A stretch of DNA of 64,000 nt from Sphingomonas oligophenolica (lineage in GTDB: Bacteria > Pseudomonadota > Alphaproteobacteria > Sphingomonadales > Sphingomonadaceae). The DNA lies in contig NZ_RCZK01000011.1 of assembly GCF_006438955.1 (NCBI RefSeq), positions 1 to 64,000 of the forward strand. Reading direction: 5' to 3'. A program made the translations under genes and the position numbers. The notes beneath the pieces are model-generated. The model was not told the origin of the DNA. It made no database searches and saw only the letters and a program-made list of their open reading frames with translations. Within the stretch, counting starts at the first letter, position 1, and each line of letters begins with the position of its first letter. Positions 49,917 to 58,635 of the stretch are shown piece after piece.

Positions 49917-50303
49917 TTAGCGGTTGGGTTCGGTCATCGCGGGCGGATCGGACGCGGGAAAGCTGTCGGCGAGCGCCGCGTCGAGTGCCCCCTCTAGAGC
50001 ATCGTCGCGCGCGGCGTTCTTGGTCATGCTCTCGGCCATTCGCGCGAGTTGTTCGGGGGTCGCCTCCTTCTGGTGGCGGGTCTTCCATTCGGATTGCGGC
50101 ATGCCGTACACCGTCTCGCGCGCCTCGGCCTTCGACAGGTCGCTCGCCTCCTCGATCCAATCGCCGAGGCAATTGCGGCAGAATCCCGCAAGCCCCATCA
50201 GGTCGACGTTCTGCGCGTCGGACCGCTGGCGCAGGTGCCGGACCAGGCGGCGGAACGCGGCGGCGGCGACCCTGTCGTCCAGCGTTTCGAGTTTATCGGT
50301 CAT
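49917..50303 (-). CDS. DUF1244 protein with extra C-terminal tail
   Basis: A 128-aa protein. The first ~88 residues match DUF1244: AAFRRLVRHLRQRSDAQNVD, LMGLAGFCRNCLGDW and ETVYGMPQSEWKTRHQ, with two conserved cysteines. The last ~40 residues add a tail ending ALADSFPASDPPAMTEPNR, a motif usually seen as a separate small protein. The function of both parts is unknown. It is divergent from pyk. Confidence 0.8.
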   Translation of the reverse strand: MTDKLETLDDRVAAAAFRRLVRHLRQRSDAQNVDLMGLAGFCRNCLGDWIEEASDLSKAEARETVYGMPQSEWKTRHQKEATPEQLARMAESMTKNAARDDALEGALDAALADSFPASDPPAMTEPNR

Positions 50304-50377
50304 GCGCAGCGCTCCCGTGGTTGATCGTGTCGAGATAGGGACTAGGAGTGCGCTCGGCCATTCCCCAGGAGCCTGTC

Positions 50378-51832
50378 ATGTCAAAAGCCATCGCCCCACG
50401 GGCGCGGAAAGTGCGTATTCTCGCCACACTTGGTCCCGCGAGCAACACCCCCGACATGATCGAGACGCTGTTTCAGGCGGGGGCGGACGCGTTCCGGATC
50501 AACATGAGCCACGGCGACCAGCAGTCGAAGGTCGCGGTGATCGCGGCGATCCGCTCGCTCGAAAAGAAGCTGGGGCGACCGATGACTATTCTCGCCGACC
50601 TGCAGGGCCCCAAGCTCCGCGTCGGCAAGTTCGAAGGCGGCAAGACCCGGCTCGACCATGGCGCGACCTTCGTGCTCGACCGGTCGACCGCCAAGGGCGA
50701 CGCCACCCGCGTCGAATTGCCGCACCGCGAGATCTTCGCCGCGATCGAGCCCGGCGCGCGGCTGCTGCTCGACGACGGCAAGCTGGTACTGCGCGTCACC
50801 GATCACGGCCTCGACCGGATCGAGACGATCGTCGAGGTCGGCGGACCGCTGAGCGATCACAAGGGGCTGAACGTCCCCGATGTCGTCGTGCCGATGGCGG
50901 CGCTGACCGACAAGGACCGTAGCGACCTGGCCTTCGCGCTCGACCAGGGGGTCGACTGGATCGCGCTGAGCTTCGTCCAGCGCCCCGAGGATCTGTGGGA
51001 GGCGCGCAAGCTGATCGGTGGCAAGGCGGCGTTGCTCGCCAAGATCGAGAAACCCGCCGCGATCGAACGGCTCGAGGAACTGGTCGAGGCGTGCGACGGG
51101 GTGATGGTCGCACGCGGCGACCTGGGGGTCGAACTGCCGCCCGAACAGGTGCCGCCGCTCCAGAAGCGGATCGTCGAGACCGCGCGGCGGCAGGGGCGAC
51201 CGGTGGTGGTCGCGACGCAGATGCTCGAATCGATGATCACCAGCCCGTCGCCGACCCGCGCCGAGGTCTCCGACGTCGCGACCGCGGTCTATGACGGCGC
51301 GGATGCGATCATGCTGTCGGCGGAAAGCGCGGCGGGGGAGTGGCCGGTGCAATCGGTCGCGATGATGAACGCGATTGGTGTCTCGGTCGAGGGCGACCCG
51401 ATGCATGGCGACCGCATCCACTTCACCATCACCCGCCCCGATCCGACCACCGCCGATGCGCTGGCCGAAGCGGCCAAGACGATCGCCAAGACGGTGTCGG
51501 CGGCGGCGATCATCTGCTTCACGACATCGGGGTCGACCGCTCGCCGGATCGCGCGCGAACGCCCGTCGGTGCCGATCCTGGTGCTGACCCCGAAACTGGA
51601 AACCGCGCGGCGGCTGGGGCTGTTGTGGGGCACCCACGCGGTCCACACCCGCGATGTCGATTCGTTCGAGGAAATGGTCGCGAAGTCGAAGCGCACCGCG
51701 CTGCGCCACGGCATCGCGAAGGCGGGCGACCGCGTGATCCTGATGGCGGGCGTGCCGTTCCGGACGCCGGGATCGACCAACGTGCTCCACGTCGTGCGGA
51801 TCGTCGGCGACGAGCTGAAGGGTTACAGCTGA
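50378..51832 (+). CDS. pyk: Pyruvate kinase
   Basis: A 484-aa glycolytic enzyme converting PEP and ADP to pyruvate and ATP. Motifs are ILATLGPASNTPDMI, FRINMSHG, the DLQGPKLRVG substrate region, LLAKIEKPAAIERL with the catalytic lysine, VARGDLGVELP and the PVVVATQMLESMI switch segment. ATG 50378 is preceded by CAGGAG; a frame start at 50348 adds ten unlikely residues. Confidence 0.95.
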   Translation: MSKAIAPRARKVRILATLGPASNTPDMIETLFQAGADAFRINMSHGDQQSKVAVIAAIRSLEKKLGRPMTILADLQGPKLRVGKFEGGKTRLDHGATFVLDRSTAKGDATRVELPHREIFAAIEPGARLLLDDGKLVLRVTDHGLDRIETIVEVGGPLSDHKGLNVPDVVVPMAALTDKDRSDLAFALDQGVDWIALSFVQRPEDLWEARKLIGGKAALLAKIEKPAAIERLEELVEACDGVMVARGDLGVELPPEQVPPLQKRIVETARRQGRPVVVATQMLESMITSPSPTRAEVSDVATAVYDGADAIMLSAESAAGEWPVQSVAMMNAIGVSVEGDPMHGDRIHFTITRPDPTTADALAEAAKTIAKTVSAAAIICFTTSGSTARRIARERPSVPILVLTPKLETARRLGLLWGTHAVHTRDVDSFEEMVAKSKRTALRHGIAKAGDRVILMAGVPFRTPGSTNVLHVVRIVGDELKGYS

Positions 51833-51836
51833 AGGG

Positions 51837-52232
51837 CTATGGCCGCAGCGCGAGCGGGTGGTCGAGGAGCGTGCCGTCGCGTGTCAGCAGTTTGGCGCGC
51901 AACTCCTGGGCGTGGACGAGGAGAAGCTCGTCGAACGGATCGCGATTGGCGGTGGCCGCTTCCAGGCTCGCGACGGCGATATCTTCGTCAAGGCGGGCAA
52001 TCATTATCTCGCTCGACCTGACGAACGCCAGCGCAGCGCGTGGATCGACGCTACCCTTGCGCCGCCCCCGGCGGTCGATACTTTCCCATTTGATGCGGAT
52101 TTCCCACAGCGAAACGACCGAAATATAGGTCGAATGTTGTGCGCGTTCGAGGATGCGGCGTTCCGCGCGATCAAACCGACCGGGCGCTTCGATCAACCAG
52201 ACGAGAACATGCGTGTCGAGCAGGACATTCAT
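51837..52232 (-). CDS. vapC: VapC-family PIN-domain toxin
   Basis: A 131-aa RNase of the PIN fold. The metal-binding acids are intact: D6 in LLDTHVL, E44 in SLWEIR, D98/D101 in RDPFDELL and D119 in LTRDG. VapC toxins cleave tRNA or rRNA. Its antitoxin gene lies 8 bases upstream but is interrupted by a stop, so regulation of this toxin is unclear. The stop is 4 bases from the convergent pyk stop. Confidence 0.85.
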   Translation of the reverse strand: MNVLLDTHVLVWLIEAPGRFDRAERRILERAQHSTYISVVSLWEIRIKWESIDRRGRRKGSVDPRAALAFVRSSEIMIARLDEDIAVASLEAATANRDPFDELLLVHAQELRAKLLTRDGTLLDHPLALRP

Positions 52233-52240
52233 TTGATCGC

Positions 52241-52549
52241 TTACTGGCCATCATCGAAGTAGTCGGGGCCGAATATCTCTCGCGTCCATGCGGGGTCGTT
52301 GAAATCCGCGAGCCACTCGTCAGCGGTTCGGGAATCGGGCGGAAGCTGATCGAGGCCGAGTTCGCGGCGCGCCGTCTCTAGCTGTGCCCAAAAAGCCTAT
52401 CCCGACAGGTGATTGCGGGACTCTGGCTGAGGCGGCCCCAGTTCGGCGATCGGCTTGCCGTTCTTGGTGATCGTCACCCGCTCGCCGCGCTTGGCGGCGG
52501 CAAGCGCGGTGGCGAATTGGGCACGCGCCTCGCGGACCGAGAATTCCAT
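52241..52549 (-). pseudogene. Phd/YefM-type antitoxin interrupted by an in-frame amber codon
   Basis: The N-terminus MEFSVREARAQFATALAAAK with RVTITKNGKPIAEL is a Phd/YefM DNA-binding domain. After 50 codons a TAG (52397-52399) stops the frame, but the same frame continues for 51 codons (ETARRELGLDQLPPDSRTAD, then PAWTREIFGPDYFDDGQ) to a TAA 8 bases before vapC. The second part looks like the toxin-binding tail. Either the gene is disabled, a 50-aa protein is made, or the amber codon is sometimes read through. Confidence 0.75.
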
Positions 52550-52588
52550 TACGGGCTCCAATCGTGTACACAATGTACACAACGGCAA

Positions 52589-53233
52589 TCAGTCAAGCAA
52601 GCCCAGATTGACCAGGTCCCGGCGCAGCGCGGGTTCATCGGTGAAGTGCAAGGCAATCAGGCCGACCGCGGCGGCGCCCGCGACATTGGCTTCGCTGTCG
52701 TCGATGAACACGGTGTGCTCCGCCGCGAGCCCGAAGCGAGCGAGCGCAAGGTGGTAGATCGCCGCGTCGGGCTTGGTCAGCTTTTCATCGCCCGACACGA
52801 CGATGTCGCGGAAGCGATCGAACATCGCGGCTTCGCGGGCGCGGAACGGCGGCCAGAATTCCCCCGAGAAGTTGGTGATCGCATAGAGTGGCACGCTCCG
52901 TGCCTCGAGTTCGTCGACCAGCGCGGGCATTCCGGTGACCGCTGGCCCGATGCTGTCGATGAAGCGCGGCCCCCATTGCGCGATCAATGCGGCATGCTGC
53001 GGATAGGCGGCGACCAGTTCGGCGGAGGTGTCGGCGAAGGCGCGCCCGGCGTCGTGCTGGAAATGCCATTGCGGCGTGACGACATCGCGGAGAAACGCAT
53101 CGAGCGCTTGCGTCTCCGGGATGAGACGCTCGTAGAGAATCCGCGGATCCCAGTGATACAGAACCCGACCGATGTCGAAAATGACGGCGGTCGGCTTGAC
53201 CGAGCGACCGTCGGACTCCCCGTAAAGTACCAC
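52589..53233 (-). CDS. HAD-superfamily hydrolase
   Basis: A roughly 200-aa haloacid-dehalogenase-like hydrolase with motif I VIFDIGRVL (nucleophile Asp in FDIG), motif II ITNFSG, a Lys in GDEKLTKPD and motif IV FIDDSEANVAGA. Subclass I caps suggest a small phosphorylated substrate. The start is uncertain: GTG 53233 lies inside a palindrome and no good start precedes KPTAVIFD. It follows rpmJ on the same strand. Confidence 0.85.
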   Translation of the reverse strand: MVLYGESDGRSVKPTAVIFDIGRVLYHWDPRILYERLIPETQALDAFLRDVVTPQWHFQHDAGRAFADTSAELVAAYPQHAALIAQWGPRFIDSIGPAVTGMPALVDELEARSVPLYAITNFSGEFWPPFRAREAAMFDRFRDIVVSGDEKLTKPDAAIYHLALARFGLAAEHTVFIDDSEANVAGAAAVGLIALHFTDEPALRRDLVNLGLLD

Positions 53234-53242
53234 TTTACGGGG
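53218..53242. repeat. Near-perfect palindrome between rpmJ and the HAD gene
   Basis: CCCCGTAAAGT (53218-53228) and ACTTTACGGGG (53232-53242) form an 11-bp stem with a 3-nt loop, 5 bases after the rpmJ stop. No T-tract follows, so it is either an atypical terminator for rpmJ or an operator. The candidate GTG start of the HAD gene lies within it. Confidence 0.65.
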
Positions 53243-53247
53243 TGACG

Positions 53248-53373
53248 TCAGCCCTGGCGTGCCTTGAAGCGGCGGTTGGTCTTGTTGATCACATAGGTGC
53301 GCCCACGACGGCGGATCACGCGGTTGTCGCGATGGCGGCCCTTGAGCGACTTCAGGGAATTGCGGATCTTCAT
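53248..53373 (-). CDS. rpmJ: 50S ribosomal protein bL36, zinc-free type
   Basis: A 41-aa basic protein starting [19 protein letters not shown] and ending [13 protein letters not shown]. It lacks the four zinc-binding cysteine/histidine positions of the classic bL36 form and so is the C-minus (YkgO-like) type, which is the standard form in many alphaproteobacteria. ATG 53373 is the only start. Confidence 0.9.
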   Translation of the reverse strand: MKIRNSLKSLKGRHRDNRVIRRRGRTYVINKTNRRFKARQG

Positions 53374-53500
53374 GACTCGGGCGCCTGGTTACGGTGTTCT
53401 GGAAAGCGCGAGCGCCTATCGACGCGGTCTCCGATAGTCAAGCAACACCCGCCCCGCTAGAGCGTTACATCAGCGTCACCGTCGCAGGAAACCAAGCGCC

Positions 53501-54112
53501 ATGTCGTTCCGTCTGTTATCGATCCTCGCCCTCGCCGCGATCGGCGCCACCGGCCTTGCCGGCTGTGCGACGATGGCGCCGCTGCCACCCACCCAGGTGC
53601 TACGCTATCATCTCGACGCGCCGATCCCGCGCGGCACGATCGCGGTCGAGCCGCTGACCGGGGGCGACGCGCCCGCCAGCCTGGAATTCAAAACCTATGC
53701 CGCCGCGGTCGAGGGCGAGTTGATCAAGCTCGGCTATGCGATTCCCGCGCAGGGCCAGCGCGCGGATTATATCGCGAGCGTATCCTTCACCCGCACCAAC
53801 GCGCTGGGGCCACCGCGGCGCGCGCCGTTCACGCTGGGGATCGGCGGGGGCAGTTATAGCGGCGGGTATAATGGCGGGGTCGGCCTCGGCGGCGGGGTCG
53901 GGATCCCGTTCGGCGGCGCCAAGCGGAGCGACGTGCTGGTCGCCGAACTCGCGGTGACGATCAAGCAGCGCTCCGACATGTCGCCCTTGTGGGAAGGCCA
54001 TGCCGAGGGCGTCAGCGACATCAGCGGCGCGGATCAGCAGGCGAACAAACTCGCTGCCGCGCTGTTCACCGGCTTTCCGGGCGAATCGGGACGGACGGTC
54101 ATCGTCAAATGA
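53501..54112 (+). CDS. DUF4136-type lipoprotein
   Basis: A 203-aa outer-membrane or periplasmic lipoprotein: signal peptide with lipobox LAGC (Cys22), then YHLDAPIPRGTIAVEPLTGG, a typical beta-rich DUF4136 region, a Gly-rich loop (IGGGSYSGGYNGGVGLGGG) and a C-terminal LAAALFTGFPGESGRT. The function is unknown. Its stop overlaps the ATG of the carboxypeptidase gene. Confidence 0.7.
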   Translation: MSFRLLSILALAAIGATGLAGCATMAPLPPTQVLRYHLDAPIPRGTIAVEPLTGGDAPASLEFKTYAAAVEGELIKLGYAIPAQGQRADYIASVSFTRTNALGPPRRAPFTLGIGGGSYSGGYNGGVGLGGGVGIPFGGAKRSDVLVAELAVTIKQRSDMSPLWEGHAEGVSDISGADQQANKLAAALFTGFPGESGRTVIVK

Positions 54113-55221
54113 GCGATATCCACGTCAATGCCGGGTTCGACGGCGGGAATATCCGGCTCATTGGTATCGACGGCGAGCGGGTCGACCTGGAAATCGTCAA
54201 CGATCACGACTCCGATTTCTACCAGTGGTTCTATTTCCGCGTCGCGGGCGCGAAGGGGCGGACGCTGACGCTGCGAATCGTCAATGCGGGCGGATCGGCC
54301 TATCCGTTCGGCTGGCCGGGGTACGAGGCGCGCGCCAGCACCGATCTGGCGGCGTGGCGGATGGCCGACACCGGCTATGCCGACGGCGTGCTGACGATCA
54401 CCCACGCGTTCGACACCGACCTGGCATGGTTCGCCTATTTCGCGCCCTATACGATGGCGATGCACGAGGCGCTGATTGCGCGCATCGCGCTGGAGCCCGG
54501 CGTCGCGCATCGCCAGATCGGCACCACGCTCGACGGGCAGGGCATCGATTACCTGCGGATCGGGACGGGTGCCAAACAGGTGTGGCTCTACGCGCGCCAG
54601 CATCCCGGCGAATCGATGGCCGAATGGTGGATGGAAGGCGCGCTCGACTGGCTGACGAGCGATGCCGCCAGCGACCTGCTCGCCAAGGCGACGGTTCATG
54701 TCGTCCCCAACATGAACCCCGACGGCACCCGGCGCGGGCATCTCAGGACCAACGCGGTGGGGACCAACCTCAACCGCGAATGGCACGCGCCCTCGGCGGA
54801 CAAGAGCCCCGAGGTATTGTGCGTCCGCAATCTGATGGACGAGACCGGGGTCGATTTCGCGCTCGACGTCCATGGTGACGAGGCGATCGCGGCGAACTTC
54901 ATCGCAGGGTTCGAGGGGATTCCAAGCTGGACCGAAGCGCAGGGACAAAAATTCACTGACTTTGGCGATCGCCTGGCCGCTGCGACCCCCGATTTCCAGA
55001 CCGAAAAGGGCTATCCCAAGGCGAAGCCCGGCAACGCCAACCTGTCGATGTCGACCAACCAGCTCGCCGAGCGGTTCGGCGCGGTGTCGGTAACGCTGGA
55101 GATGCCGTTCAAGGATCACGATCCCAATGCCGACCCCGAATTCGGGTGGAGCGGCGAGCGATCGAAGCGGCTCGCGGTGTCGTGCCTGGAAGTGCTGACC
55201 GGGATGATCGACGACCTCTGA
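54109..55221 (+). CDS. M14-family carboxypeptidase (cytosolic type)
   Basis: A 370-aa zinc carboxypeptidase with an N-terminal beta-sandwich (about residues 1-125) as in the cytosolic carboxypeptidase (M14-6/CCP-like) group. Zinc ligands are H165 and E168 in RQHPGES and H255 in DVHGDE; the catalytic Glu is E331 in VTLEMPFKDH, and NMNPDGT and NLNREW bind substrate. There is no signal peptide, so it probably works in the cytosol on peptides. ATG 54109 overlaps the lipoprotein stop. Confidence 0.85.
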   Translation: MSDIHVNAGFDGGNIRLIGIDGERVDLEIVNDHDSDFYQWFYFRVAGAKGRTLTLRIVNAGGSAYPFGWPGYEARASTDLAAWRMADTGYADGVLTITHAFDTDLAWFAYFAPYTMAMHEALIARIALEPGVAHRQIGTTLDGQGIDYLRIGTGAKQVWLYARQHPGESMAEWWMEGALDWLTSDAASDLLAKATVHVVPNMNPDGTRRGHLRTNAVGTNLNREWHAPSADKSPEVLCVRNLMDETGVDFALDVHGDEAIAANFIAGFEGIPSWTEAQGQKFTDFGDRLAAATPDFQTEKGYPKAKPGNANLSMSTNQLAERFGAVSVTLEMPFKDHDPNADPEFGWSGERSKRLAVSCLEVLTGMIDDL

Positions 55222-55673
55222 TGATCCGCGAGGGGGTTTTCGACGACCCGCAGGTGATCGACCTGCTGACGCTCCATGCGGCAGCGATGCTGGCGCATTC
55301 GCCCGTCGACACCTGCCATTTCCTCGATCTCACCGGGCTGCAGGCCCCTGGCGTCTCGTTCTACACCTTGTGGGACGGCGATGCGCTTGCGGCGATGGGC
55401 GCGCTCAAGGCCCACGATGCCGGGCTCGGCGAGATCAAGTCGATGCGCAGCGCGCCCGCTTATCTCGGCACCGGGCGAGGGCGGGCGATGCTGGCGCATA
55501 TCATCGAGGAGGCGCGCGCGAAGGGGCTCGCGTGGGTCGCGCTCGAGACCGGGTCGGGGGCGGCGTTCGACCCCGCGATCGGGCTGTATCGCGCGCATGG
55601 CTTCACCGCATGCGCACCCTTCGCCGCCTATCGCGCGACCGATTTCAACCGGTTCATGGCGCTCGATCTGTAA
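55221..55673 (+). CDS. GNAT-family N-acetyltransferase
   Basis: A 150-aa acetyltransferase with the acetyl-CoA loop YLGTGRGRAMLAHIIEEAR, the MRSAP strand and a C-terminal FDPAIGLYRAHGF. The substrate is unknown. The ATG shares a base with the carboxypeptidase stop (TGATG), so it is coupled. A longer frame upstream is a shadow. Confidence 0.85.
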   Translation: MIREGVFDDPQVIDLLTLHAAAMLAHSPVDTCHFLDLTGLQAPGVSFYTLWDGDALAAMGALKAHDAGLGEIKSMRSAPAYLGTGRGRAMLAHIIEEARAKGLAWVALETGSGAAFDPAIGLYRAHGFTACAPFAAYRATDFNRFMALDL

Positions 55674-55691
55674 CGCGTCACCCGTGCCGCG

Positions 55692-56423
55692 TCAGACGAA
55701 CAGCTCGGTCAGGAAATTCTTCATCGCCTGCCAGCTGCGGCGATCAGCGTGCGCGTCGTAGCCGACGCCGGGACGCGGCGCGGGCCGGTCCTTCAATGCA
55801 AGGTCGGTGAACGCGTGGCCGGCATGGCCATAAGCATGAAGCTGCCAGTCGGCGCCCGCGTCGGTCAGTTCGTCCGCCAGCGCGGTAACCTGGTCGGGGG
55901 TGCCGAGCGGGTCGTCCCAGCCGTGGCAGACCAGGATTTTCGCGCGGATGGGATCGGCATCGTCGTAATCGGGCCGGTCATAGACGCCGTGGAAGCTGAC
56001 CACGCCCAGGACGTCCTGTCCCGACCGCGCGAGATCGAGCGCGCATTTGCCGCCGAAGCAGAATCCGATCGCGGCGGTTTTTGTGGGGTCGACCGCGGCG
56101 CGATCCTTGAGGACGGCAACGCTCGCGGCGAGCCGGTCACGGAGGAGCCCGCGGTCGGCATCGAGCTCGTTCATATAGTCGGCGTAATCGGCCGATCCGG
56201 GCGCCTTGCGCCGCCCTTGGCCATAGACGTCGCACGCGAACGCGACATAGCCGAGCGCGGCGAGCGCCTCGGCCTTCTGGTTGTCGGATTCCTTTTGCCC
56301 GAGGACGTTGGGGATCACGAGCACGCCGGGGCGCGCGGCCTCGACCTCGTCGTCGTACGCGATCACGCCTTCGAACGGGCCGCCCGGCCCGTCGTACACC
56401 AAGGTTTCGCGGACGATGGCCAT
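55692..56423 (-). CDS. Dienelactone hydrolase family protein
   Basis: A 243-aa alpha/beta hydrolase with the catalytic triad: Cys in GFCFGGKCAL (FGFCFGG-type elbow), Asp in HGWDDPL and His in GHAGHAF. Members hydrolyse dienelactones or other esters. The ATG 56423 is the family start; it converges on the GNAT gene and is divergent from gpmA. Confidence 0.85.
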   Translation of the reverse strand: MAIVRETLVYDGPGGPFEGVIAYDDEVEAARPGVLVIPNVLGQKESDNQKAEALAALGYVAFACDVYGQGRRKAPGSADYADYMNELDADRGLLRDRLAASVAVLKDRAAVDPTKTAAIGFCFGGKCALDLARSGQDVLGVVSFHGVYDRPDYDDADPIRAKILVCHGWDDPLGTPDQVTALADELTDAGADWQLHAYGHAGHAFTDLALKDRPAPRPGVGYDAHADRRSWQAMKNFLTELFV

Positions 56424-56506
56424 CGGTGCTCTCCTGATTGTCGTTGCCGGTTGTCGTGTTCCCGCCAACCGCTAAAGACGGCGGCAATCGCGCGCAAGGA
56501 GACCCG

Positions 56507-57193
56507 ATGCCCCGCCTCGTCCTGATCCGCCACGGCCAGTCCGCCTGGAATCTCGAAAACCGCTTTACCGGCTGGTGGGACGTCGATGTGACCGAGAAGG
56601 GCGTCGAGGAAACGCGTGCGGCGGGGCGGTTGATGGCGGCCAAGGGCCTCGATTTCGACATGACCTTCACCTCGCTCCAGACCCGCGCGATCAAGACGCT
56701 CGACCTGGCGCTCGAGGAGATGGGGCGGTTGTGGCTGCCGGTCGAGAAGGACTGGCACCTCAACGAGCGGCATTACGGCGGGCTGACCGGGCTGAACAAG
56801 GCCGAGACCGCGGCCAAGCACGGCGACGATCAGGTCCACATCTGGCGGCGCAGCTTCGACGTGCCGCCGCCGCCGATGGAGCCGGGCAGCCGCTACGACC
56901 TGTCGAACGACCGCCGCTATGCCGGGATCGACATTCCCGCGACCGAAAGCCTGAAGGATACGATCGCGCGCGTCCTGCCCTATTGGAACGAGCGGATCGT
57001 CCCCGCGCTGAAGGCGGGCCAGCGCGTGCTGATCTCCGCGCACGGCAATTCGCTCCGCGCGCTGGTAAAGCACCTGTCGCATATTCCCGACGACGACATC
57101 ACCAGCCTCGAAATCCCGACCGGGCAGCCGATCGTGTATGAACTCGACGACCATCTGGTTGCGACCGATCGTTATTATCTCAGCGAACGCTAG
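56507..57193 (+). CDS. gpmA: 2,3-bisphosphoglycerate-dependent phosphoglycerate mutase
   Basis: A 228-aa glycolytic enzyme. It begins [20 protein letters not shown] with the phosphorylated His9 of the RHG motif; [14 protein letters not shown] and [12 protein letters not shown] supply the second His. AAGGAG lies six bases before ATG 56507. Its stop is directly followed by the racemase start. Confidence 0.95.
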   Translation: MPRLVLIRHGQSAWNLENRFTGWWDVDVTEKGVEETRAAGRLMAAKGLDFDMTFTSLQTRAIKTLDLALEEMGRLWLPVEKDWHLNERHYGGLTGLNKAETAAKHGDDQVHIWRRSFDVPPPPMEPGSRYDLSNDRRYAGIDIPATESLKDTIARVLPYWNERIVPALKAGQRVLISAHGNSLRALVKHLSHIPDDDITSLEIPTGQPIVYELDDHLVATDRYYLSER

Positions 57194-57898
57194 ATGCTGA
57201 CGATCGGATTGATCGGCGGGATGAGCTGGGAAAGCTCGGCGCATTACTATCGGTTGATCAACCAGCGCGTGCGCGCATCGCTCGGCGGGACGCATTCGGC
57301 GAAGATCGTCATGGTCTCGGTCGATTTCGCCGCGATCGAGCAGCTCCAGCATGACGGGGATTGGCCCGCGCTGGGGGAGGCGATGGCGGACGCCGCGCGC
57401 CAGGCCGAACGTGGCGCCGCCGATTTCCTGCTGCTGTGCACCAACACGATGCACAAGCTGGTGCCCGAGATCGAGGCGGCGGTGACGATCCCGCTACTCC
57501 ACATCGTCGATCCCGCCGCCGCCGCGATTCGCGGGCGTGGTTACGCGCGGGTCGGGCTGCTCGGCACCGCGTTCACGATGGAGGAGCGCTTCTATCGCGC
57601 GCGGTTGGAGGGGTTCGGGATCGAGGTGCTCGTGCCCGATGCCGACGATCGCCGTACCGTCCACGACATCATCTATCGCGAACTGGTGCGCGGCGTGATC
57701 GACGACGCGTCGCGCGACGCGTATCGCGGCGTGATCGCGCGTCTAGTGGCGCGCGGGGCCGAGGGAATCGTATTGGGGTGCACCGAGATCATGCTGCTGG
57801 TCGGCCCGGGCGACAGCGCGGTACCGTTGTTCGACACCACGACGCTCCATGCCGAATCGGCGGTGGATCGCGCGCTGGATGGCGTGGCGCGCGCGTGA
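57194..57898 (+). CDS. Aspartate/glutamate racemase family protein
   Basis: A 234-aa PLP-independent racemase with the two catalytic cysteines C82 (LLCTNTMHK) and C196 (LGCTEIM). It starts MLTIGLIGGMSWESSAHYY, typical of the YgeA/aspartate racemase group. It begins one base after the gpmA stop and overlaps the next start by TGATG. Confidence 0.9.
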   Translation: MLTIGLIGGMSWESSAHYYRLINQRVRASLGGTHSAKIVMVSVDFAAIEQLQHDGDWPALGEAMADAARQAERGAADFLLLCTNTMHKLVPEIEAAVTIPLLHIVDPAAAAIRGRGYARVGLLGTAFTMEERFYRARLEGFGIEVLVPDADDRRTVHDIIYRELVRGVIDDASRDAYRGVIARLVARGAEGIVLGCTEIMLLVGPGDSAVPLFDTTTLHAESAVDRALDGVARA

Positions 57899-58578
57899 TG
57901 CGCATGCTCCTGCTGATGGCCGCGCTCGTGCCGACCGCCGCGCACGCCGATGCGCTTCAGGAGCAGGTGGTCGCGGAGGCGCGCGCGATCGCACCGACCG
58001 CATTCGCGTTTACCCAGACGACGCGCGTCGAGCGGGCGGGGGCGGATACCAAGATGTTCGTGTCGCGCTACGATCCCACCCAGCCGGTGGCGCAGCGGTG
58101 GACGCTGGTGGCGGTCGACGGCAAGCCGCCGAGCGCCAAGCAGGTGGCGGGCGCGGCCAAAGCGGCGCGCGGGCAGCCCGTGCCGTCGTACAGCAGCGTC
58201 GCCAAATGGTTCGGCGCACCCGCGACGCGAATCGCGCAGGGGCCATCGAGCGTCACCTATCGCTTCGCGCGGCTGCCCAAGGGGGTCGTCATGATCGGCA
58301 AGCACGATGCGTCGGCGGACACCGCGGCGGAGGCGCTGGTCGACACCAGCGGGCGCGTGCCGGTGGTGACGCGGGTGCGCTATCTCTCGTCGACCGCGTT
58401 CCGGATGGCGCTGGTTATCAAGGTCGACCGTTATGTGTTCGTCGAATCGTTCGGCGCGGGGCCTGATGGGCGTCCGGTGCCCGAGGCGACGACGGGCGAG
58501 ATGGCGGGGTCGCTGCTTGGCAAATCGGGCACGCTGACGACGCACACCAGCTATTCGGACGTCCGCGCCGCGCGGTGA
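57898..58578 (+). CDS. Secreted hypothetical protein
   Basis: A 226-aa protein with a signal peptide (cleaved after AHA, about residue 17) and a beta-rich mature domain (FAFTQTTRVERAGADTKMFV, RWTLVAVDGKPPS, FVESFGAGPDGRPVPEA). It resembles uncharacterised alphaproteobacterial periplasmic proteins, perhaps with a lipoprotein-carrier-like (LolA/LolB) barrel, but I do not recognise a family. It is co-transcribed with the racemase gene. Confidence 0.65.
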   Translation: MRMLLLMAALVPTAAHADALQEQVVAEARAIAPTAFAFTQTTRVERAGADTKMFVSRYDPTQPVAQRWTLVAVDGKPPSAKQVAGAAKAARGQPVPSYSSVAKWFGAPATRIAQGPSSVTYRFARLPKGVVMIGKHDASADTAAEALVDTSGRVPVVTRVRYLSSTAFRMALVIKVDRYVFVESFGAGPDGRPVPEATTGEMAGSLLGKSGTLTTHTSYSDVRAAR

Positions 58579-58635
58579 GGCGGTCTGACGCACGCCCTTT
58601 CCGCCGCGCCGCAACCAGCCTATAGCGCGCGCTTC

